DNA of 64,000 nucleotides from Tanypteryx hageni (Eukaryota; Arthropoda; Insecta; Odonata; Petaluridae), in contig CM054117.1 of NCBI GenBank assembly GCA_028673005.1, positions 32,956,561-33,020,560 on the forward strand. Direction: 5' to 3'. Within the stretch, counting starts at the first letter, position 1, and every line of letters starts with the position of its first letter. This document shows, piece by piece, positions 50,266-59,196 of this stretch. The translations under genes were made by a program, and so were the position numbers. The notes under the pieces are model-generated. The model was not told the DNA's origin and did no database searches. It saw only the letters and a list, made by a program, of their open reading frames with translations.

Positions 50266-51719
50266 GGTTCTCGAGGTTGATAGCTAGTAGTTCTTCCCGA
50301 TAAATATAAATCTTTTTATTACGCGGCCTGGATATCCCTTCCTGCGTTTTTAAAGGAGGGATAAAAGGATAATTGCTCGATTAAATATTTTACTCCACGG
50401 ACAAATTACATACTGTTCGATAGGTCTGTTCTAAAGAGCGTCTGCGTAATAATAACAGAGAAAAAACTCGAGGCTCGAAATGAATGGTACGGAAGAAGAT
50501 AAAATCATTTCTTTGCACCGCGAAACATTATTCTGCTAAAATTTTTATGTCATGCAGAAAAAAGAAATTGCTGAACTTTTCTCTGTACAGTGTGCTACGC
50601 ATCCGTGAAGAATAAGATAAAAAGCTTTTTAAAACGATGATTTTATTTATTTGTTAAAACCTTTGCGGTTTTCGCTTGAGTTGGATGTTTCTCTGGAGAG
50701 TGAATTATTAAAATATCAAAAATGGCCAAAAGTAGTTAATTTCATATTCAGAAAAATTGGTAGTCTAATAAATAAGCATTGATGAATGATGTTCACATGT
50801 CTATACCAATAAACCTCTTCGGCAACAATTTATTATAATTTTAAATGTTTAAATAAATATTTAAAATATTTTTATGGGCATAAAATATCTTTGTAAGCAT
50901 AACAAAAAATATTTTTTCTGAGTGTATCTCTAAAGCGCCTTTTATGAAAAGACTAATATAAATTGCCCGTCAAAAAAACGGGTATGCAAGAATAAGGTAT
51001 TTAATAATATTTTTTAAACTCTCCATTCTCTCTTTCCATCCCATTCTCCCTCCCTTTCACTATATCCTCAAAAATGTAGTTATCTCTTTCAACGATAGCA
51101 TATATTTGCCCAAGAGTCTTATGCCGCTGATGGTGCATATAGTTGAGCGCGCCGAAATCACAAGCGGAATTACAAATATAGCTCATTTTATACCATTATA
51201 AATAGCTGCTTTTTACATAATATATGATATAGGATACATATAGGATATATCATATAAAACCTAAGGTACTTCTAGAAAAGCTTAAATTTAGAATTAAGAT
51301 AGGTTATTGGGCACAACTTCTGAAAAAATCCAAAATTCCATAAAAAGTTATTTTTAAGGGGTGTTTTTGACCCCAAGTTCTATTTTAAACACCCATAAGA
51401 AAGGCATTGAAAACTGTGCAGGGCAATATATATATACATAACTACTTTTTTAATTATTTAAAGTTAAAATACAAAGTCCTGACATGCATGCACTATACCT
51501 TGGAAGAAAAAATGAAGTTTATTTTTATTGATGACAGAATTCAAATCCATGCTGAATTTGAGTAAAAATTCGACTTTTATCATAAAGTTATGAAAAGTTT
51601 TTTCCAACAATGAAAAATATTAACTGCCATAGCAACGATTCTAATGCCTTTCAATAGGAATGCATTTTTCATACTTCTAGAGCATTGGTTAAATGTTTAG
51701 ATTGCATTATAATCCATTT
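50266..51719. other. No supported gene
   Basis: AT-rich. A small imperfect palindrome of tatgatataggatac/ggatatatcata lies at about 51223-51257. A ggggtg...caccc-like pairing is possible near 51358-51404. Nothing coding was recognised. Confidence 0.5.
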
Positions 51720-52450
51720 GATTTCAGCCAACGACGTATACATGATCACATGTAAATTTTTTCAATTTTTTTATACGGATACGTACTAAACACACGGATT
51801 ATGATGGCATAATCCTAACAAAAATATCCTAATTTTTATATAAATTTTAGTGTAACAAACAGACTATTGTACAATGATGATTATAGTTATTGCTGAAACA
51901 GGGCGATCTAAGCCATGAAACTTGAAATTCTAAAACTTGGACGACAGCCGAGTGCCAGAGGATTTAAAAATTCCGGATATATTACTTAATTTGCAGAAAA
52001 TGAAAATAATTTTCTCATATATAAATATGCCATTGTTTTTAAAATACGACGTAAACAAAGGATGAAGTCATAATACTAACACACGAAATTTAGTAAAACG
52101 TAAAAAGCATTTTAATGTTGTGTTTCGTAGTTTTTCCAGAAATTTTTACTCTTTTCAATTGCTAAATATAATGACGTCATGCCTATTTCGCGATTTTTTT
52201 ATCCAAGTACGTGCTAAAGGCATGGATGAAGATGCCATAATCTTAACACAGAATATCCTATTCTTTTCATAATGTTAGTGTCTTAATGATGATTATTCTC
52301 ATTGCTCATGCAGTGCGATCTGTGATACGAAACTTGAAATACGAAAACTTGGACAAGAGCCGATTGCCCGAGATTTTGGAAATTACGGATAGTTTCCTTA
52401 ATTACCCGGAAAATTATGAATATTCTGCTATAACTCGTGGAATTAATTAT
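51720..52450 (+). repeat. Repeat T3, two diverged ~427-bp units
   Basis: ttttttatacggatacgtac (about 51765) and ttttttatccaagtacgtgc (about 52193) begin matching stretches. Both continue through ggcataatcctaac-type, atgatgatta and gaaacttgaaat words to a shared ggatttaaaaattccgg-like segment. The second unit is cut by the hAT insertion at 52465. The last segment also resembles repeat T4 at 57539. Confidence 0.7.
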
Positions 52451-53196
52451 CTAATACATATAGGCAGGAATGGCGGAACGGGGTAGTAAAAAAGGTAACT
52501 GTCTAGGGCGCCAGAGATTGAGGGGCGCCATAAAGAGCCAATGTTTTGATTTCACGGCACTGTATATGTATGTGTCTGTATACTTTTTTAAGTAATCTTT
52601 CATCTTTTATTGATTCATGTTGTTATATTTTTCACATGCATTTGTGTTGTATAAACCTTTATATTCAAAATGATTTCAATTCTGTGCACTACCCCAATCC
52701 TAAAAGTATAAGAAGTTTATAAACTAGCGGTCTGAGGAAGATTTGGGGAATGTTTAATTCTTGAAGATGTAGACATACCATCTAATTTAAGAGCCTAAAT
52801 TTATGATTTGCTTAATCTCTTTCTAAAAATATTCTTCTTAATGCCCATTTTTACCGCTATTACTAAACATGAAGTTTTTTTTAATGTGGAAAAATATTGT
52901 TTTTGGTAATTATGAAAAAAATTATTCAATAATAAAAAACCTTTTATTAATATTATATTTAAGTAACACCAGTGCTTATAGACGTCATTGTGTAATTACT
53001 ATTAAAAATAATTTTTATCTATTAGATTTTTAATATCATTTACATTGGAGTAGACCGCCAAAAAAAAGTTTGCCTAGGGTATATCGTTGGTAGCTCACAA
53101 TAACTTTGGCTCAGATTATTAGATATGAAGTACTCCTTTAGCCAAACAATTAGAGGGGATTAAAGCATTAAACCTGTCTTTGACAGTGACTTGGAG

Positions 53197-53674
53197 GGGC
53201 TTGAACAAAATTTGTAAACATAAGAAATATACAATAACATATACAAATCCATATAATTTGAAAAATTTACTGGGCAGTACAAAAGACACAACAGAAACAT
53301 TGAACAAGTCCGGAATTTATAAAATACAATGCTCACACTGTGACAAAAAGTATATAGGAAAAACAAGAAGGAAACTAATAACACGCTTTAAGGAACACAT
53401 GGCTTACTATAAATATAATCGTTTTGAAAAATCAAGCGTTGCCAATCACATTTTAGAAACAGGTCACAGTATACACGTAAACGATTTAAAATTGATAACT
53501 TCGGCCAACAACTCACTAAACTCGTTAGAAAACCTTCACATTTACAAAAACCGGAATACACTTATGAACACTGACACAGATTTTAACAAGACCTTATACA
53601 AATTGACTGATGTAAACAACACACACGCCGAAAAATCTTTCCGCGCTTCACTTGTTTCTCGGTCGTCTTCATAA
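53197..53674 (+). pseudogene. GIY-YIG endonuclease domain, Penelope-like element A (plus copy)
   Basis: The frame is open from GLNKICKHKK to the TAA at 53672-53674. It has SGIYKIQC (GIY), the C-x2-C pair in CSHC, KYIGKTRRKLITRFKEH (YIG plus the catalytic-type Arg and H), then SSVANHILETGHSI and a C-terminal tail ending SRSSS. This is the endonuclease that ends Penelope-like polyproteins and nicks target DNA for priming. The reverse transcriptase half is missing, so the copy is not autonomous. Protein sequence differs from the minus copy by only about ten residues. Confidence 0.92.
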
Positions 53675-53723
53675 TTCTTTCCGTTCAAATCTTCACAGTC
53701 GACTCCAAGTCACTGTCAAGACA

Positions 53724-53782
53724 GGTTTTGCCCCTGAAGATGCCCACCTTGTGGGCGAAATGCATTGGGTGCTTTAATCCCC
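53724..53782 (+). ncRNA. Hammerhead ribozyme variant in family A terminal repeat (plus copy)
   Basis: CTGAAGA (53734-53740) fits CUGANGA. After one U comes a perfect 6-bp stem II, GCCCAC (53742-53747)/GTGGGC (53751-53756), with loop CTT. GAAA follows at 53757-53760. Stem III is the self-complementary ATGCAT (53760-53765), then T (53766) as cleavage base, then GGG (53767-53769), which can pair with CCC (53731-53733) as stem I. The design matches the small dimer-forming hammerheads known from Penelope-like elements. Confidence 0.75.
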
Positions 53783-54052
53783 TCTAATTGTTTGGCTAAA
53801 GGTGTACTTCATATCATATCTAATTTGCCTAGGGTGTTAAACTGCCTTGCGCCGGCTCTGCATATAGGCTCCACGTGGCTGAAGTCCTGTTGACCTGGTG
53901 ATCACGTTGGTTTATTTACGAGTTTAGATCTTGGTGTATGGTGATTTTTTTAAGCCTTTGCAGTATGCAAGCACTGACAACTCGTATAGATAATAACTAC
54001 AAAAGTCACAAACAAAAGTGGAATACTCCTTTAGCCAAAACAACTAGAGGGC

Positions 54053-54105
54053 TGCAAAACCCAATGCATTTCGCCCACAAGGTGGGCATCGTCAGGGGTA
54101 GAACC
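54053..54105 (-). ncRNA. Hammerhead ribozyme variant in family A terminal repeat (minus copy)
   Basis: CTGACGA (54095-54089) is an exact core. After one U comes stem II, GCCCACC/GGTGGGC-type pairing (54087-54073), then GAAA (54072-54069), self-complementary ATGCAT (54069-54064), T (54063), then GGG (54062-54060), which can pair with CCC (54098-54096). Relative to the plus copy the core position N7 is C instead of A, so all invariant bases are kept in both copies. Confidence 0.75.
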
Positions 54106-54154
54106 TGTTTTAACAGTGACTGGAAGCCAACTGCCAGGTTTGAAATGGAAAGTA

Positions 54155-54870
54155 TTAAGAAGACGACCGAGAAACAAGTGAAACGCGGAAAGATTTTTCG
54201 GCGTGTGTGTCGTTTAAATCTGTCAATTTGTATAGGGTCTTGTTGAAATCTGTGTCTGTGTTCATAAGTGTATCGCGGTTTTTGTAAATGTGAAGGTTTT
54301 CTAACGAGTTTAGTGAGTTATTGGCTGAAGTTATCAATGTTAAATCGTTTACGTGTATACTATGACCTGTTTCAAAGATGTGGTTGGCAACGCTTGATTT
54401 TTCAAAACGATTATATTTATAGTAAGCCATGTGTTCCTTAAAGCGTGTTATTAGTTTCCTTCTTGTTTTTCCTATATACTTTTTGTCACAGTGTGAGCAT
54501 TGTATTTTATAAATTCCGGACTTGTTCAATGTTTCTGTTGTGTCTTTTGTACTGCCCAGCAAATTTTTCAAATTATAAGGATTTGTATATGTTATGGTAT
54601 AATTCTTATGTTTAAAAATTTTGTTCAAGCCTCTGTTTAATGGTGGAAAATAAGGCAATTTTACAAATTTGTCCTCTTTTTTGGTGTCTAATTTAAGGGA
54701 AGTGGCATTGGACAAAGTTTTATTAAAGTTATGTTTTCTCACTAATTTATTAATTAAATTATTATCGTATCCAAGTTTAGCGGCAATTTGTTTTATGTGT
54801 TTAAGTTCCTTTGCATATCTAATTTTATTGAGGGGGATGTTACATAATCTGTGTGTTAAAAATTGAAACA
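54155..54870 (-). pseudogene. RT thumb, linker and GIY-YIG domain, Penelope-like element A (minus copy)
   Basis: After the frameshift the frame contains THRLCNIPLNKIRYAKELKH (thumb-region wording), a linker with KLPYFPPLNRGLNKIF, then SGIYKIQCSHC, KYIGKTRRKL, SSVANHIFETGHSI and the same SRSSS C-terminus as the plus copy. The domain order RT-linker-GIY-YIG is the normal Penelope-like order. The stop is at 54155-54157. Confidence 0.92.
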
Positions 54871-55127
54871 GCTATTTTTTGGTTCATAGGGTGAAAGGAG
54901 TTGTTAGGAATAAAGTTATCAGTATGTGTAGGTTTTCTAAAAATGTCAAACTCAATGTGTTGTCTATTATTTATGATAAGCAAGTCCAAAAATGGCAAGG
55001 TGTTGTTTTCTTGAAGTTCATAAGAGAACTTGATTGAAGGATATATGTTGTTTAACTGATTAACAAATTCATCTACATTTTGTTTCTTTAAATCAAAGAT
55101 TGTGAATATGTCATCCACGTACCTCAA
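54840..55127 (-). pseudogene. Penelope-like reverse transcriptase fragment
   Basis: It starts at the catalytic box: LRYVDDIFTIF carries the YxDD Asp pair. It then has a conserved TLPFLDLLI block and FRKPTHTDNFIPNNSFHP, the post-catalytic signature of Penelope-type RTs. The fingers and earlier palm motifs are gone. The frame is lost just after QKIA by a one-base shift; coding similarity continues in the next frame toward 54742. Confidence 0.9.
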
Positions 55128-55230
55128 CCATATACGTTAATTTTTATAAAAATTTGTTGAAATCCTATCGAATTATTTTCTATACAGCTCTAGATCTAAA
55201 ATGCATCATTATATGATACGATAAAAATAT

Positions 55231-56036
55231 GTGGCCACCACATGACTTGCTCCATACCTGTAATATTTTTAAAAATTCCAAATAGGTTAAATGATAATGA
55301 ATATTTTAAGGAAGTGCGAGCAAAATTTAAAGACTTTACAAGGAACAGAAATAGACTCATACAGTAGCCTTCTTATATTGGATATAGCCACGAAGCTCCA
55401 ACAATTAAGAATCTATAAAGGAGCATTACTAAGACGTAACTAAGCGTCAATTGTTAATAATAGTCAACGGTTGGTGGTGGCAGCTAAAAAAATATTTTTT
55501 TAAATATCTCTTAAACAATGGGAAAATGATTCAAACAAAGGTTGTAGAAAAGTATCTTAATTTCCTACATTTTATTCGAATATTTTTTTAGATTAATCAA
55601 ACATTAAAGAAAATATTTCAAAAAATCTGATGTGGTCATCGCATGACTTTCTCCATATCTGTAATATTTCTAAAAATTCCGAATAGGTTACATAGTAATA
55701 AATATTTTAAGAAACTGCGAGAAAATTTAGACTTTACAAAACAGAAATAAACTCAAACCATAGCCTTCTGATATTGGATATACCCACGAAGCTCCAACAA
55801 TTACGAAAAGAAAAAGGAGCGTTATATGACGTAACTAAGCGACAATTGTCAACAATGGTCGTCGGTAGGTGGCGTGGTGGCGGCAGCTAAGAATATAAGA
55901 TATCTCTTAAACAATGCATTATATGGAAAAATGTTTCAAACAAAGGTTGTAGGAACTTAAATTTCCTACAACTTTTATTCCGATATATTTTTATATTTAT
56001 CAAATATTAAAGCAAATATTTCAAAATAACGGATAA
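55231..56036 (+). repeat. Repeat T1, two ~400-bp tandem units
   Basis: Units begin gtggccaccacatgacttgc (55231) and gtggtcatcgcatgactttc (55632). They align over their whole length through ggatatagccacgaagctcc, acgtaactaagcg and aaacaaaggttgtag, with scattered substitutions and small gaps. A fragment of the same repeat lies on the minus strand at 29372-29457, so the family is dispersed. Confidence 0.88.
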
Positions 56037-56040
56037 GTGG

Positions 56041-56600
56041 CAAGAGACTTCCGGTTGACCGAGTTTTACCATCAGTTCTTGTGACTTTCATAAAAATGTT
56101 AAATATAAAAATTCGCGATGACGTGATTAATAGTTTTTGAGTTAGAGCATCCACAAAAAGCTATCACATGCACACACACATCATCATCATCGAGAAAACG
56201 GTCAAAACGTGATCAGGGGACCTCAAAACGTGTATTTCCTTTGAAATCTCGAAGTCGATTTTTTTCATGAATACAATATTATACTAATATGGAGAAAGTG
56301 AAAACGGATGTGACAAGAGTAAACACCCACTTCCGGTTGACCATTCTTTACCAAAAACTAATCAGTTCTTGTGAATCATAAAAATGTTAAATATAAAATT
56401 TTGCGTTGACCTGATTAATAGTTTTTGAGATAGAGCACCCACAAATTAAGAAATCACATACACACAGAACACAGACATCATCGAGAAAATGGTCAAAACG
56501 TGTTCAGGGGGCATCAAAACGCGTATTTTCGTTGAAATCTCGAAATCGATTTTTTTCATGAAAACAATACTTTCCCCTATACTATGGAGAAAGTAAAAAG
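56041..56600 (+). repeat. Repeat T2, two ~280-bp tandem units
   Basis: Both units start caagag...cacttccggttgacc-like sequence (56041 and about 56313). They share taaaaatgttaaatataaaa, attaatagtttttgag, atcatcgagaaaa, ggtcaaaacgtg and gatttttttcatgaa, and both end ctatggagaaagt-like. The array follows T1 without a gap. Confidence 0.88.
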
Positions 56601-57238
56601 TCTTGGTAAAACAAACTAGTTGGACAGCGTTGCGTCAGAAAGGACAAAGAAAATATCAGCGGCAACGCAGGTGTCCGAGATCAAATTATGGTTCGTCTTT
56701 CTCCAGAACCTTACTTATTCCCTGTCAATTCCACATTTCCTCTCCGTTCTTCCATTTCTACTCTCCATTGCTTCGCTCGCATGCTCACTCCAGGCAACAC
56801 CGCCACCCGCACACACAACTCTCTTAGCGCACTTCCCCCCTTCTGACCATCCTTCCTCTCCTCCGCCAACGATGCCAATTACTTCCAAGGACCCGGCGGG
56901 GCCTCAGAGCTGCATTCATCAGCCGTCGCCGAGAGCTTTCGCACATCCCTTGACGCGGCTCTCGGAGTGTGGAGAGGTTGGAAAAGGTTCGGGAGATGAG
57001 GTGGAAGAGGGAGAGAGAGAGATGATATTAAGTCCCCAAGCAACCGGTGACACACTCCGGGCAGTGTAAAATGAAACAGAAATAGAAGACTTTTAAGAAG
57101 CCGTCTTTAAAAAAGAAAACATTGCAATGAAGTTGTGTAGCGTGTCGGCGTCCCAATGTCACACACGTACGAACAGCGTTAAGAATTGTCTTATGATAGA
57201 AATGGATAAAAAAGAATATCAAGATGATGAATTCAGAG
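56601..57238. other. No supported gene
   Basis: This is a more GC-balanced patch with open frames on the plus strand (56603-57069). They have no recognisable domain and no convincing splice pair, and include CT-rich low-complexity sequence. Confidence 0.45.
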
Positions 57239-57289
57239 AGATTCGTTATTCCATTTTTGGGCGTTCTTTACCAGCGAATCGGTAATAGC

Positions 57290-57900
57290 GGAACGCCTTA
57301 TGGGCACGTCTGATCCGTCCGTCCGTCGTAACTTTCATCTCCTAAACCGCTGGACGGATTTTAATTTAATTAAGTATGAGTGATCGTTATTAACATTTAT
57401 CGCCCAATTGTGATTTTCAACTGCATCCGTCAACTGGAACTTCCACCTTACTTAATTACTTTAATAAACTTATACTCGTATCTCGTTAAATGACATCAGT
57501 CAAACAACATTGAAATATGTACCAAACTTTTCTATCCTTAACTCTTATATGATCGGCAGAGTAGAGGATTTAAAAAATTCGGATAGAGAACAACATTTAC
57601 CACAAGAAAGTCCGCGAGGCCACATAATTACGAGTAATGGTTTCGGAGACAAAATTTGAGAAAATTCCGAACAAAACATCGCATATTTTGTTTACATCGA
57701 TCGCGATGACGGTTCTCTCTGCAAACAACTATTCAAAATCGATACATTTTTCTCCAATACTCTTACATGATCTGTGAGGCATATATTAAAAACATTATTT
57801 GGAAAGAAAACAATCTTTACTACAAGATAGTTCCCGAGACCATATAATTACGACTTATAGTTTTGGAGATTAAAATTCGAGAATCGCCCAATCTTTCGAT
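57290..57900 (+). repeat. Repeat region T4 with two ~218-bp units
   Basis: A cgtccgtccgtcg word (57320) is followed by sequence of the kind common in arthropod dispersed repeats (ctaaaccgctggacgg). Two related units begin taactcttatatgatc (about 57538) and atactcttacatgatc (about 57757). They share aagaaagtccgcgaggccac/aagatagttcccgagacca and a ggtttcggagacaaaattt-type end. The gaggatttaaaaaattcgg segment relates it to T3. Confidence 0.65.
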
Positions 57901-58454
57901 ACCGTTTCATACGTATTTTCCATTAAGAACGCCTTTGAAATCTATGTGTATTCCATTTATGGTGTATACTTTTCCATCTTGTTTCTTCATTGCAACGCAT
58001 AGTAATCAACTGGAGCGTTCTGAATAAATCATATACTGTACGGGTGATTGTATTATTAAGGAAAGTATTTATTGATGCTGCCTTCTCTCAGCAATTACTA
58101 AGAGGAGAGAAAAAATAACTTTGATTTTGTAAATGCTAAGAGGACACTGTGTGAACGTAAAGATGCTTCAAGGAAGCACCACCAAAATTAATTTCAAAGT
58201 GCCGCGGTTGGTTCCGGTGTAATATGCAGTTTGCTGCCATGAATCATCAAATGTTTTCGCAATGTTTACACGACTTTTATGGGAGGTTTTATGGAATCTC
58301 ACCTGTTAATGAAACGGATGACGGGCTTCAAAATATGAAAGCAAAGGAAAAATAACGAAATGAAAATCTCAAAGCAGGACCGACAAAGATTTTCTGATGT
58401 GATAGATCAATTTAGAAATTAGACTCTTCAAAACAAGGGGAACATAAAGCTAGC

Positions 58455-59196
58455 ATAATTAGGAAAATGATAAATAGACTAGTAATAACAGGTAGAAATA
58501 CGGTATGAAAATAAATACAGAAAGATCCAAGGTCATTCGAATATCAGGCAAAGAAGAGAATCTGAACATATGTATTGAAGGAAAGCCTTTAGAACAAGTT
58601 TCAGATTATAAATACCTTGGAACCATCATAACAAGAGAAGCAAAATGTACGGATGTGATCAGAACTAGAATAGGAAAAACAAAAGCGGCTTTCAGGAGAA
58701 AGAAACAACTACTTACAGGGAATATAAGGGAAGATATCCGCAAGAAGTTTATAAAATGCTATGTATGGAGTATATCTTTGTACGGAGCAGAAACATTGAC
58801 GCTAACGAAAGATGACAATAAATACTTGGAAAGCTTTGAAATGTGGACTTGGAGGAGAATGCTGAAGATAAAATGGACAGATAGGATGAAAAACGATGAA
58901 GTGCTACGAAGAATAGGAGAGAAGCGAATTATTATACAGACTATTTGAGAGAGGAAGGCAAACTGGGTTGGACATTACCTGAGGAGAGAGAGTATGATTA
59001 AAGACGTTAGAAGGAAAACTAGATGGAAAAGGGGAAAGAGGTAGGAAAAGGTTTCAGCTGAAAGACGATTTGAAAGGGAAAGAGAGTTATCAAGATATGA
59101 AGAGGACAGCGGAAAATAGGATTATATGGAGAATCAGGTTTAACCAAGAATAATCACGGACCTGTCTACGGACAGACTACCTACGATGATGAATTA
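58455..59196 (+). mobile_element. LINE copy B, 3' end fragment
   Basis: This 5'-truncated copy starts just after where RT motif C would be (aaaatgataaatagactagt) and runs to the family 3' end (ctacgatgatgaatta at about 59196). Its last ~250 bases match the 3' end of copy A (40200-40440, inverse orientation) almost base for base, which defines the family terminus. No poly-A tail is present; the end is ATGATGA-type. Confidence 0.92.
58505..58948 (+). pseudogene. LINE RT C-terminal domain (copy B)
   Basis: The open frame of 147 codons has KINTERSKVIRISG, VSDYKYLGTIIT, FRRKKQLLTGNI, SLYGAETLTLTKDDNKYLES and MWTWRRMLKIKWTDR. This is the standard stretch after the YADD box in arthropod LINE proteins (thumb and following region). 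A TAG-like break just upstream and loss of frame after IIIQTI, where similarity continues in another frame, show decay. Confidence 0.9.

Larger units (their letters stand above)
53118..53824 (+). mobile_element. Penelope-like element family A, 5'-truncated copy with inverted terminal arms
   Basis: The right arm (53703-53824) is the true 3' terminal repeat with a hammerhead core. The left arm (53118-53196) is its inverted partial copy, lacking the ribozyme core. Between them only the GIY-YIG part of the protein remains. Outermost, attagatatgaagtac faces gtacttcatatcatatctaa, so the palindrome extends past the usual element end. The insertion lies inside the hAT element. Confidence 0.88.
52465..53860. 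mobile_element. Non-autonomous hAT element with nested Penelope-like insertion
   Basis: An exact 8-bp direct repeat catatagg flanks it (52457-52464 and 53861-53868), the size used by hAT transposases. The ends are CAGGAATGGCGGAACGG and, on the other strand, CAGAGCCGGCGCAAGG, imperfect inverted repeats of about 16 of 22 matches. No transposase is present. A Penelope-like element occupies 53118-53824 near the right end. A shorter alternative unit ending at cacggcactg (about 52562) cannot be excluded. Confidence 0.7.
54020..55136 (-). mobile_element. Penelope-like element family A, 5'-truncated minus copy
   Basis: Read on the minus strand, the element starts abruptly inside the reverse transcriptase at about 55136. 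It continues through thumb and linker into the GIY-YIG domain and ends with the terminal repeat and hammerhead core, finishing ggctaaaggagtattcca at about 54020. One frameshift lies at about 54875. With the plus copy at 53197-53824 it forms a head-on inverted pair about 610 bp long with a spacer of about 200 bases. Confidence 0.92.

Noticed and set aside
53118..53196. A protein start for the plus-strand Penelope frame at 53180
   Set aside because: The ATG lies in the inverted terminal arm; element-derived coding similarity begins only at about 53197.
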